A stretch of DNA of 64,000 nt, taken from the NCBI RefSeq assembly GCF_007971525.1, contig NZ_CP042437.1:2046001-2110000 (forward strand), given 5' to 3'. A program made the translations under genes and the position numbers. The DNA is from Mucilaginibacter ginsenosidivorax (GTDB lineage Bacteria > Bacteroidota > Bacteroidia > Sphingobacteriales > Sphingobacteriaceae). The notes beneath the pieces were generated by a model that was not told the origin of the DNA, made no database searches, and saw only the letters and a program-made list of their open reading frames with translations. This document shows positions 45,856 through 53,819 of this stretch, in pieces. Positions within the stretch are counted from its first letter, which is position 1. Each line of letters opens with the position of its first letter.

Positions 45856-46848
45856 CTAAACCGCCCCCGTTTTAATAAATTGCACTACCGCCTTACCTGC
45901 TTTTTCAAACCTTTCGTCCCAGTCATTGCCCTGTATTAGCACATAGTGGATACCATGATTGGCCAACTCCTGTTTGTGGCTTTCGTCCAGCCGGTTCCTG
46001 TCGTTCTCATTAAGGCGGGTGCCGTCCTGTACATAGGGTGCATCAACATCCAGGTATATATACAAATCAAAATGGTTAGTTGCTTCAACCCATTCGGGCA
46101 CCTGCAAATCCTTATCAAACAAAAAATGACTGTATGACCGGGTAGTATTCAGGTCGGTATCTACAAACAAAATCTTGTTTGCTTCTTTTATCTTTTCGTT
46201 GATGGTTTTGGCGTGCAGTTCGGCTATTTGCAACAGATCTTCTTCGGTACATTCATTGGTATGCTCCAAAATATCGCGGGCCATTTCGGGCACATCAAGG
46301 GTATGAAAATGATGGGCCAGTCGTTTTGCCATTGTGGTTTTCCCGGTAGATTCGGTACCCAGCAGGCATATCTTTTTGGTAAAATAAGGCTTGGCAGCAT
46401 CGGCCAAAAAGTTCCAGAAAGCAAAAGGTTTTTCCCTGATCTGGGTAGCCGATACAGGTACAAGTTTTCGTGGCTCGTCAAATATCATGCTTTCGCAATT
46501 CAAAAACCGCCCCATGTAGGCCCCATAAGTTTCCGATGCAAATATGATATCAATAGCTGGTAGTTCCTTTAGCAAATAATTGGCCCAGATGCGGGATACC
46601 CCTTCTGACGATGCGGAGGTATTTGGCAGTACGGCTTCGTCGTAGTTTAACAGCCATGGCCTTACTTTACTGTTTTCTTTATAGGTTTCCTTAACCCATT
46701 CCAACCTCTGACTTCCCCATATAGGTTCGTCATAACTGGCGCTTACCAAAACAATCAAATCATCGCAATGCTGTAAAGCAAAATCAATTAACGCGATGTG
46801 CCCTTTGTGCAAAGGCATAAACTTGCCTATAACCAAACCTCTTTTCAT
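45856..46848 (-). CDS. nadR: NadR-type bifunctional NMN adenylyltransferase/ribosylnicotinamide kinase
   Basis: 330 residues. The N-terminal nucleotidyltransferase has GKFMPLHKGHIALIDFAL (the HxGH-like motif) and later SATQIREKPFAFW (the ISxTxxR-like motif). The C-terminal kinase starts with the P-loop LLGTESTGKTTMAKRLA (about 172-188). There is no N-terminal DNA-binding domain, so it is an enzyme, not the enterobacterial repressor form. It salvages nicotinamide riboside to NAD. It has a well-formed promoter. Confidence 0.9.
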   Translation of the reverse strand: MKRGLVIGKFMPLHKGHIALIDFALQHCDDLIVLVSASYDEPIWGSQRLEWVKETYKENSKVRPWLLNYDEAVLPNTSASSEGVSRIWANYLLKELPAIDIIFASETYGAYMGRFLNCESMIFDEPRKLVPVSATQIREKPFAFWNFLADAAKPYFTKKICLLGTESTGKTTMAKRLAHHFHTLDVPEMARDILEHTNECTEEDLLQIAELHAKTINEKIKEANKILFVDTDLNTTRSYSHFLFDKDLQVPEWVEATNHFDLYIYLDVDAPYVQDGTRLNENDRNRLDESHKQELANHGIHYVLIQGNDWDERFEKAGKAVVQFIKTGAV

Positions 46849-46864
46849 CCATTAAAATCCCGGC

Positions 46865-46896
46865 CAAATGTATAAAGCTTTTGAACAAATCTCAAA
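46865..46896 (-). promoter_or_regulatory. Promoter of nadR
   Basis: Perfect Bacteroidota promoter on the minus strand: TTTG (46893-46896), exactly 20 bases, TACATTTG (46865-46872). The ATG follows 17 bases later. This is the best housekeeping-type promoter seen in the window. Confidence 0.65.
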
Positions 46897-46904
46897 TATG
46901 ATAT

Positions 46905-47324
46905 TTAGCTGGTATGATCGCACACTATTTTCCACTCCCCGTTAATTTTACGGAACCAAAGAGTGTAATAACCACCAAGCTCATCCTTAATTCGCTTAAG
47001 GTGCCATTTACCCAAAACGAAGGCATTAGTTGCATCAAGCACTTTAACCTGCAACAGGGTAAACTTAAGCTGCCCCATGGCCACCTTACCCGGATAACGC
47101 TTTTTATAATGATCAAGCGTAGTTTGCCAGCCGTAATCAGGCCCGGTTTTACCTATAAACACCAGCGAATCTGACTTCCAATAGCCCTGCATAAAACCTT
47201 CAACATCGCCACGGTTCCAGGCTTTTTCCTGGGTATACATTAAATTGGCAATTGCCTGCTTATCCTGCGCACGGCACACACAAACCAAAAGGATAAAGAG
47301 AAAAGAGAACGTAAGTTTTTTCAT
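46905..47324 (-). CDS. Secreted NTF2-like (DUF4440) protein
   Basis: 139 residues with a signal peptide (LTFSFLFILLVCVCRAQ) and one NTF2-like domain: IANLMYTQEKAWNRGDVEGF at the start, YWKSDSLVFIGKTGP, and the terminal GGYYTLWFRKINGEWKIVCD. This is the SgcJ/DUF4440 layout. Function unknown. It is similar in fold, but not closely in sequence, to the gene at 37928. Confidence 0.8.
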   Translation of the reverse strand: MKKLTFSFLFILLVCVCRAQDKQAIANLMYTQEKAWNRGDVEGFMQGYWKSDSLVFIGKTGPDYGWQTTLDHYKKRYPGKVAMGQLKFTLLQVKVLDATNAFVLGKWHLKRIKDELGGYYTLWFRKINGEWKIVCDHTS

Positions 47325-47492
47325 ACTTTGAATATAAACACGATTTTCAAGATTTACCAGGATTTTGTTTTGTATAAATTAATGATCCGGTATTACATAA
47401 CGTGCCCATCAGGCCTGTTCGGTTCAGACACGACATCTTTGCCATCAACTATCTTCCTCTGCCTGCAATTCTGTTTCTAATAATTTATTGCT

Positions 47493-47500
47493 TAAATTTG
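47493..47500 (+). promoter_or_regulatory. -7 element, very short leader
   Basis: TAAATTTG fully matches the consensus and ends five bases before the ATG at 47506. Confidence 0.45.
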
Positions 47501-47505
47501 CCTTC

Positions 47506-47787
47506 ATGAAACGGGTTTCAAAAATCATTCTTTTCGTAATTGCGCTTGGCTTAATGATAGGTGCAAGACAGCCTGTAAAGGCACAATGTGCGCAATGTGC
47601 TGCAACTGTAGAAACTAATACCAAAAGCGGCGGTAATGCGGCTAAAGGCCTTAATAAAGGCATCCTGTTTTTGCTTGGCGCCCCTTACTTTGCAGTTGCT
47701 ATAGGCGGGTATATCTGGTACAAAAAATATCGCCGTAAAAACGTTAACCTTAACGAAATGCGGCACGAGAGGCTTAACCTTAATTAA
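47506..47787 (+). CDS. Small membrane protein of unknown function
   Basis: 93 residues from the ATG at 47506. Signal peptide-like start (ILFVIALGLMIGARQPVKAQ), then a CAQCAA motif right after the predicted cleavage site. A second membrane helix (ILFLLGAPYFAVAIGGYIWY) is followed by a basic tail (KKYRRKNVNL). No family function known. The CxxC after cleavage could bind metal or form a disulfide, but nothing else supports that. Confidence 0.65.
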   Translation: MKRVSKIILFVIALGLMIGARQPVKAQCAQCAATVETNTKSGGNAAKGLNKGILFLLGAPYFAVAIGGYIWYKKYRRKNVNLNEMRHERLNLN

Positions 47788-47812
47788 GCATACAGCGAAA
47801 GATCGTCATTGC

Positions 47813-47832
47813 TTCGTACCTCGCAATGACGG
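47813..47832. repeat. REP-like short palindrome (half copy)
   Basis: CGTCATTG and CAATGACG pair. The right side (gcttcgtacctcgcaatga) is identical to the right arm of the element at 17363, so this is a deleted copy of the same family. Confidence 0.7.
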
Positions 47833-47899
47833 AGAAATGTGTCAGGATAGTGATCAAAATAAAAAAGGTCTTACGTTAACATCCCCCCCACTACCCACT

Positions 47900-48304
47900 A
47901 TGCCCGAAACGCCAAAATCATGGGCTATGCTCAAATGTAAATGTCCGCGTTGCCGCAGGGGCAATATGTTCCAGGGCGGGCCTTATAGTTTTGCAAACAA
48001 AATAAATTTAAACTGCCCGCATTGTAACCTGTACTTTGAAATTGAGCCCGGCTATTTTTACGCGGCCATGTATGTTAGTTACGCGCTTAATGTGCTGGAG
48101 GCCCTGGGCCTTGCCTTGCTTACCTATTTAGTTACGCACAATTCCGATTCGCCATGGTTATATCTTGGTGTATTGATAGGGGGCTGTATTTTTATGGCTC
48201 CTATTAATTTCAGATATTCGCGGGTGCTTTTGTTATACTGGTTATCGCCAAAGATACATTACCAGGCTTATTTAGATACCGATGATTTACCAGGAAAGTC
48301 TTGA
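47900..48304 (+). CDS. DUF983 membrane protein
   Basis: 134 residues from the ATG at 47900. An upstream in-frame ATG at 47837 lies almost in the REP-like repeat and is less likely. Two zinc-ribbon-like CxxC pairs (KCPRCRRGNMF and LNCPHCNLYFEIEPGYFYAAM) are followed by two membrane helices, the DUF983 signature. Function unknown. Its end overlaps the next gene by 23 bases. Confidence 0.85.
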   Translation: MPETPKSWAMLKCKCPRCRRGNMFQGGPYSFANKINLNCPHCNLYFEIEPGYFYAAMYVSYALNVLEALGLALLTYLVTHNSDSPWLYLGVLIGGCIFMAPINFRYSRVLLLYWLSPKIHYQAYLDTDDLPGKS

Positions 48305-48944
48305 TTTTTTAAAAGATCTGGCCGAAAATAATAACCGCGACTGGTTTACGGCCAACAAAGAACGATACGATGCGGCACGTGAAAACGTGATTGATTTTAC
48401 CGGCCAGTTACTTGCCAAACTGCAAAAGATAGACCCGGCCATTGATGAAACCGTGGACGCCAAAAAACGGGTAATGCGCATTTACCGGGATATCCGTTTC
48501 AGCAAGAATAAAACACCATATAAAAACAATTTCGGCGTAAGCATTCCGTCTGGCGGTTCAAGAGGAGGCACGGTTGAGTTTTATTTGCAAATTCAACCAG
48601 GCAATTCTTTTATAGGCGGTGGCTACTGGATGCCCGAGGCACCACACCTGAAAGTTATTCGCCAGGAAATAGATTATAACGCCTCAGAATTGAAGGCTAT
48701 TATTGACGATAAAGCATTTGTGAAGCTATTTGGCGATTTCAGAAAACAAGAACAATTAAAGTCTGTTCCTCGTGAATATAGCGCCGAAAATGAAAACATC
48801 GACCTGCTGAAACTAAAAAGTTTTGTTGCCTGGCACAAAATTACCGACGAGGAAATAACTTCAGGAGATGCCGTGCAACTGGTAGCCGATATTTGCAGCA
48901 AAATATACCCGTTGAATGTTTTCCTGAAAAACGCGCTTGCATAG
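48282..48944 (+). CDS. DUF2461 (TIGR02453) protein
   Basis: 220 residues. It begins ESLDFLKDLAENNNRDWFTA, followed by MRIYRDIRFSKNKTPYKNNF and GGGYWMPEAPHLKVIRQEI. These three conserved blocks define the DUF2461 family. Cytoplasmic, function unknown. It overlaps the DUF983 gene by 23 bases, so the two are likely co-translated. Confidence 0.88.
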   Translation: MIYQESLDFLKDLAENNNRDWFTANKERYDAARENVIDFTGQLLAKLQKIDPAIDETVDAKKRVMRIYRDIRFSKNKTPYKNNFGVSIPSGGSRGGTVEFYLQIQPGNSFIGGGYWMPEAPHLKVIRQEIDYNASELKAIIDDKAFVKLFGDFRKQEQLKSVPREYSAENENIDLLKLKSFVAWHKITDEEITSGDAVQLVADICSKIYPLNVFLKNALA

Positions 48945-48967
48945 TATACCCACTTAATACCTATTTT

Positions 48968-49774
48968 ATGAAAATCAAATATCTTTTATTAGCCGCTATT
49001 TGTTGTTTGGGCTTTAACTCATGTAAAATATTATCGCCAAAAGAGTATAAATCATTAGTTGCACAGCGCGATTCATTGAATACCCGTACCGGCAACCTGG
49101 AAGAAGAACTTTCGCGCCTGCAAAACGATACCGCGCGCCTGCACCGCCAGATAAACGATTTACGCGACAATAACAACGCTTTAAATAACAACCTGGATGT
49201 TACGTCGACGAAAGCAAACCAACTGGCTGTTGACCTGCAAAAGCGCGAAGCTCGATTAAAAGAAGTTGAGGAGATTCTTAAAAAGCGCGACGAGGCAACT
49301 AATGCGCTAAAAAACAAACTGCAAAAAGCATTACTGGGCTTTCAGCAAAGCGGCTTAACGGTAGATATCCGTAACGGTAAAGTATATGTATCGCTTACAG
49401 ATAAGCTGCTTTTCCCGTCGGGCAGTATCATTATTGACGATAAAGGGAAAGAGGCGCTAAAGCAACTGGCCGCTGTACTAAACAAAGAGCCAGACATCAA
49501 TATGGCTGTTGAAGGCCATACCGACGATAAAAAAGTAAAAAATCTTGGCCAGATTAAAGATAACTGGGATTTGAGCGTACTGCGTGCCACATCGGTAACC
49601 CGTTACCTCACCGAAGTGGAGATGGTTGACCCTCACCGCCTCACCGCTACCGGTAAAGGCGAGTTTCAGCCAATTGACACGGCCGATAGCGACGAGGCCC
49701 GTACTAAAAACCGGAGGATTGAAATTGTGCTCACCCCTAAACTGGATGAACTTTATAACCTGATAAGTAAATAA
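48968..49774 (+). CDS. OmpA-family lipoprotein
   Basis: 268 residues from the ATG at 48968 (an ATG at 48893 lies inside the previous gene and gives a poor leader). Lipobox in LAAICCLGFNSC (Cys about 18), a long coiled coil (about 25-115) and a C-terminal OmpA peptidoglycan-binding domain (about 135-265: LLFPSGSIIIDDKG, DINMAVEGHTDDKK, LSVLRATSVTRYL, TKNRRIEIVL). Anchors the outer membrane to peptidoglycan. A strong terminator follows immediately. Confidence 0.92.
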   Translation: MKIKYLLLAAICCLGFNSCKILSPKEYKSLVAQRDSLNTRTGNLEEELSRLQNDTARLHRQINDLRDNNNALNNNLDVTSTKANQLAVDLQKREARLKEVEEILKKRDEATNALKNKLQKALLGFQQSGLTVDIRNGKVYVSLTDKLLFPSGSIIIDDKGKEALKQLAAVLNKEPDINMAVEGHTDDKKVKNLGQIKDNWDLSVLRATSVTRYLTEVEMVDPHRLTATGKGEFQPIDTADSDEARTKNRRIEIVLTPKLDELYNLISK

Positions 49775-49775
49775 C

Positions 49776-49811
49776 AAAAAAAGCTCCCGAACAATCCCGG
49801 GAGCTTTTTTA
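49776..49811 (+). terminator. Rho-independent terminator after the OmpA gene
   Basis: AAAAAAGCTCCCG and CGGGAGCTTTTTT pair perfectly around AACAATCC. The 270 bases that follow, to 50086, hold nothing recognisable. Confidence 0.9.
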
Positions 49812-50086
49812 TTATTCGATGCCGCCGCCGCTGGTTTTCAACCCGTGGTGATTATGGTTTCAGCATTCAGCTGAAATTTGGCTAACAAATGATCAACCAG
49901 CAGTTTGCGTTAGTGATAGTAGCGGATACCGGCCATGTGGCTAAGGCCCGTGTAGTATGAGCGGATAGCACGGGCCGCAGGCAACGCCCTGAAAATTGAT
50001 TTGGTGCGGGTCATTCATTTAATAAATAGCAGCCAATGGTAATCGTGAAAAATATTGTGTAGGTTAGTTAACCTAAAAATATTCAC

Positions 50087-51259
50087 ATGTTAAAGAAATA
50101 CATATTTATGTTGCTGGGCATGCTGAGCACAATTGCCGCTTGTGCCCAAACAAACCCGGTTATTATTCCGCCATACCTACATATGCAGGGCGACTCGGTT
50201 CAGGGCAAGCTGCTGGTTGCCGCGCTGAATGATTTTTTAAACCAGGTTTCAAAACCGAACAAGGAAAATACATTGGTGTTAAAAGATGCTTTGCCAGAAA
50301 CATCGGTCTTACTGGACGAAATAAGAGGTATGGCTGACGGAAGCGGCACCGACAAAAAAAATATTTACCCTTGTTATTTAATTAATGCTGCCTTGCTGGA
50401 TAGTACAAGCTATTTAATTCAGCTGGCATACATGGGGGGAACCAATTCGGCCCCGGTGTTGCGGGCAAGTTTTACCCTCGCCGCTAAAAAAGTCGGAGGC
50501 CGGTACTATTTTAGTTCGGCACTGAAAAGCAACACCCAGGCATGGCAGGTAAAAAAGGATGGGAACTTTTCTTTTTATTACAATACGCCGCTAAACCTGG
50601 ATAAAGTAAATGTGTATGTAAAAAAGGCAAAGGAGTTTGATAAAAGGCTGCACGCGCCCAATTATGCTACTCAGGTATACCTGTGCAACAATCTGCCCAA
50701 CGCGATGCGTCTTTTGGGAATTGATTATAAACTGGATTACAACGGTTACGGACAAAGTAATTTATCGGCCTTTGAAAACGGCATCGATTTAGCATTAACA
50801 GGCAGGGACGTAAACGATCCTGCAGCTTTAGATTTGCATGACCTCTGGCATAGCAGGCTGCATCGCGCTGTACCGATTGCGGTGATAAATAAGCCGCTTG
50901 ACGAGGCCAGTGCCTACTTATATGGTGGTAGCTGGGGCATTAGCTGGCCTGATATATTGAAACGTTTTAAAACCTATATGGGCGATAATAAAGATTGGCT
51001 GGCGGCTTTTAACGACAATAAAAACTTTGGCGTCAATCAGCAATATCACCTATATGTATCGTACGTAATAAACGCGTTAATTATACAGCAGCTTGAAAAA
51101 GATAAAGGTTTTGCAGCAGTAATTGAATTGATTAGCTGCGGTAAAAGGGAACCAGGTAACGAAAACTATTTTAAAGCGCTGGAAAAAATAACGGGCATTA
51201 CCAAAGCAAACTTTAACGACCGGGTAGCAAAGCTGCTTGAGGCCGAAGGCTCAAAATAG
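50087..51259 (+). CDS. Secreted protein with a gluzincin-like HDxxH pattern, function unknown
   Basis: 390 residues with a signal peptide (YIFMLLGMLSTIAACAQ). No family recognised with certainty. In the centre, DLHDLWHSRLHR gives H251-D-L-W-H255, and DEASAYLYGGSWG supplies Glu273. The spacing resembles the HExxH-x18-E of gluzincin metallopeptidases, with Asp in place of the catalytic Glu and one residue less. The last 110 residues are helical (YHLYVSYVINALIIQQLEKD). It may be a degenerate metallopeptidase-like domain. This is an inference from motif spacing only. Confidence 0.55.
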   Translation: MLKKYIFMLLGMLSTIAACAQTNPVIIPPYLHMQGDSVQGKLLVAALNDFLNQVSKPNKENTLVLKDALPETSVLLDEIRGMADGSGTDKKNIYPCYLINAALLDSTSYLIQLAYMGGTNSAPVLRASFTLAAKKVGGRYYFSSALKSNTQAWQVKKDGNFSFYYNTPLNLDKVNVYVKKAKEFDKRLHAPNYATQVYLCNNLPNAMRLLGIDYKLDYNGYGQSNLSAFENGIDLALTGRDVNDPAALDLHDLWHSRLHRAVPIAVINKPLDEASAYLYGGSWGISWPDILKRFKTYMGDNKDWLAAFNDNKNFGVNQQYHLYVSYVINALIIQQLEKDKGFAAVIELISCGKREPGNENYFKALEKITGITKANFNDRVAKLLEAEGSK

Positions 51260-51369
51260 TTTCAAATAAAAATTACTGAGCGCGGTTAAGCACCTATCCG
51301 GCTATGTTACCTGGTATATAGTTACCAGATAGGTGCCTGACGGCGTTAATAATAGTAAAAGGATAAGCC

Positions 51370-51672
51370 CTATTCCATCTCTTCCATCAGCGTATTAAAA
51401 ATCACAAACTTTTCATCAAACATTTGCTGATGGGTGGCCTGCAACTTATGCAAGTGGTTCATGTAATACTGCTGAAACTGATCAATGCTGTCGGCATTAT
51501 ACTGGATGCAGTAAGTAACCCCCTCGTTCGGAGAATCGATAACCCTTAAAACGCGGTGCGAGCTAAAATGCCCCGTAGCCATTACAGCCGGGATATGGAT
51601 GGTTTTCATATAATGAAGCCATTCGTCGTGGATAGCTTCGTCAAGTATTATAGTATCGTTATATACAATCAT
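51370..51672 (-). CDS. DUF4286 protein
   Basis: 100 residues. The ferredoxin-like small domain starts MIVYNDTIILDEAIHDEWLH and holds HIPAVMATGHFSSHRVLRV and VTYCIQYNADSIDQFQQY, all conserved in DUF4286. Function unknown. It lies downstream of the TPR gene, separated by an inverted-repeat element. Confidence 0.88.
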   Translation of the reverse strand: MIVYNDTIILDEAIHDEWLHYMKTIHIPAVMATGHFSSHRVLRVIDSPNEGVTYCIQYNADSIDQFQQYYMNHLHKLQATHQQMFDEKFVIFNTLMEEME

Positions 51673-51682
51673 GGGCGCAAAT

Positions 51683-51859
51683 TTAGTTCATTGGTTCATT
51701 AGTTCACTAGTTCATTGGTATTAATTTGCCAATAGCACCGGCGAGCTGTAGTCTTTTTACAAGGTTAGTTCATTTGTTAACTGGTATTAATTTGCCAATA
51801 GCATAAGCGACTTAATAAACTTTTCACCAATGAACTAATGAACCAGTGAACCAATGAAC
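51683..51859. repeat. Large inverted repeat built from TTCATTGGTTCA words (DUF4286-TPR spacer)
   Basis: Left arm about 51683-51720 and right arm about 51824-51859 are reverse complements made of GTTCATTG/GTTCATTAG/GTTCACT words. The loop also holds two direct copies of a 21-base unit beginning GGTATTAATTTGCC (51717 and 51783). It fills the spacer up to the TPR stop at 51862. Confidence 0.85.
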
Positions 51860-51861
51860 GA

Positions 51862-53667
51862 TCAGGAATCCGTTTTATCGCCCCGCAGCAATCTGAACCG
51901 TTTACGGGCTTCGTTTATCCAGAGGCTGCCGGGATAATCGGTGATTATTTTCTGGTACCAGGCTTTGGCATTTATTTTATCATCAAGGTGGTTTTCGTAA
52001 ATGTCGCCCAGCATAAAAACGGCGTCGTCAGCCCAAAGTTCGGTAGGATGATCGTCGAAGATTTTTTTGAGCAGAGGGACCGCATCATTATAGTTTTTCT
52101 GTTGAATGAAAATGCGCGATTTGGCCATCAATATATCGTCGTTAAGGCTGTTGCCCGGGAATTTTTTGTCTATACTGTCTAAAGTCATCAATGCTTTTTC
52201 GGGTTGCTCAGCAAAAATCCGGAGGTCGGCCCGGGCATATATTTTTAATGCACCGCCGGAGCTATCGGCAGCAGTATTGTCATTTATTAACAATAACAGA
52301 TTCAGCGCGTCATTTGCTATTAACTGCGATGTAGCCGCCTTCAATACATCCAGCTGCCCTTTGGCCCAGGTAAAATCGCCGGTATAATAGGCCATTTTTG
52401 CATTACGAAATTTGGCATCCTGGCCTACGTTGGTATTCTCAAAACTTTTTTCAACCTGGCTATACGTCAGGGTAGCTTCCCAGGGCAGGTTGTTCAGCAT
52501 GTACACATCGCCCAAATCAAGCTTACAACCGGCAAGCAACTCGGCGCGGATGTTAGGGATAGTAATGGCGCTCTCCAATAATTTTTGAGCATCATTAAGT
52601 TTGTGGAGTTTAAATGCTTGCAAATTGGCCAGCTTTTGCATAGCAAAAACCGTATTATTATTACGCCCGAATTCGGCAAGCAGGGCAATGTAATCCTGTT
52701 CAAGACCCAGCAGATCGGCAGGAGTGTATTTGCCCGTGGTCACCTTTAAGTTTTTGGTGTTGATAAGCTCGATCTTAGCAGGAATATACAGTGGATTGTT
52801 TGCACCCTTGGCAATAATATATTCATAACCACGAATTGCAGCATCATAAGCCTCGCTGCTGGTAAGCGTTCGGCACAACTCGTAAATATTATTGCCATCA
52901 TCATTTTGCCTGCGGCTGAGTGCCAGGGCCTGGTTAAGCGCAAGGTCATACTCTTTTTGCTGCATATATTGCCAGGTGAGCAACTCAATATAAATGGTTT
53001 GTTGCGGGTCTTTTTGAATACGCCTTAGCAGTGCTGCCTTAAGCAGGTCATAGTCGGCTGCACCTTCAAACACTATGGCAAAATTGCTTTCGGCCTGGGT
53101 AATAAAACTTGGATTTGCCGGTAAAAAATTAAGATACTCATCGGTAAGCGATATCTTGTCGCGTTTAAAACGATAAAGGTTAATGAGCTCATAAGTAAAA
53201 GCTTCGTCGTTTTTAAGCAGTTTACGGCCTTGAATAAATATTTTTATGGCGTAATCAATATTCGCATTCTGGTAAAACTGGTTGGCCAGGCTGGCAATCT
53301 CCATTTGGTCGGCAGGCAGGTTTTTCAGCAGGTCGTCATATATATTGTTTGCTTTATCAAGCTTGCCCTGCTGGGTGTAAATAGTGCCCAGCATTATTTG
53401 GTACTGGCTTACGTTAGGGTGTTTACGCTGCAGTTTTTTTGTAATGCTTTCGGCCTCATCAAATTTTTTGAGGTTTAAAAGGGTATTTACGTAATAGGAG
53501 TAATAGGTTTCGTTGTTTTGCTTGTATAGTTTCTGATAAATTTCGAGCGCTTTTTGGGTTTCGCCATTGGCATTGTATTGCATGGCCAATTGAAGTTCAT
53601 TATCCTGTGCAAACAATGTACAGGTACCCAATAAAACAAAAATAATAATTGCAAATAAAACCCTCAT
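51862..53667 (-). CDS. Tetratricopeptide repeat protein, exported
   Basis: 601 residues with a signal peptide (VLFAIIIFVLLGTCTLFAQ). TPR helices cover most of the sequence (for example YNANGETQKALEIYQKLYKQ at the start, and NDAVPLLKKIFDDHPTELWA then DDAVFMLGDIYENH near the end). It is probably a periplasmic or outer-membrane scaffold. No specific partner is indicated. A perfect -7 box lies five bases upstream of the ATG. Confidence 0.85.
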   Translation of the reverse strand: MRVLFAIIIFVLLGTCTLFAQDNELQLAMQYNANGETQKALEIYQKLYKQNNETYYSYYVNTLLNLKKFDEAESITKKLQRKHPNVSQYQIMLGTIYTQQGKLDKANNIYDDLLKNLPADQMEIASLANQFYQNANIDYAIKIFIQGRKLLKNDEAFTYELINLYRFKRDKISLTDEYLNFLPANPSFITQAESNFAIVFEGAADYDLLKAALLRRIQKDPQQTIYIELLTWQYMQQKEYDLALNQALALSRRQNDDGNNIYELCRTLTSSEAYDAAIRGYEYIIAKGANNPLYIPAKIELINTKNLKVTTGKYTPADLLGLEQDYIALLAEFGRNNNTVFAMQKLANLQAFKLHKLNDAQKLLESAITIPNIRAELLAGCKLDLGDVYMLNNLPWEATLTYSQVEKSFENTNVGQDAKFRNAKMAYYTGDFTWAKGQLDVLKAATSQLIANDALNLLLLINDNTAADSSGGALKIYARADLRIFAEQPEKALMTLDSIDKKFPGNSLNDDILMAKSRIFIQQKNYNDAVPLLKKIFDDHPTELWADDAVFMLGDIYENHLDDKINAKAWYQKIITDYPGSLWINEARKRFRLLRGDKTDS

Positions 53668-53672
53668 CTAAT

Positions 53673-53680
53673 CAAAAATA
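53673..53680 (-). promoter_or_regulatory. -7 element of the TPR gene, short leader
   Basis: TATTTTTG on the minus strand fully matches TAnnTTTG and ends five bases before the ATG at 53667. Confidence 0.45.
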
Positions 53681-53758
53681 GGTAATTAATACGAATGCCA
53701 GGGTCACTTTCGGTTAATATCCGTATAAAGGTAACACCGGGTAAAATTGTAGTGACAT

Positions 53759-53790
53759 TTTGATAACGTTAACTAATTTTATCTAATTTG
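53759..53790 (+). promoter_or_regulatory. Possible promoter of the S9-like/two-component operon
   Basis: TTTG at 53759-53762, 20 bases, then CTAATTTG (53783-53790), an imperfect -7 box. The ATG is 29 bases further on. Confidence 0.35.
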
Positions 53791-53819
53791 ACCTGATTAA
53801 TAAAATGGCATAAGCAAAT

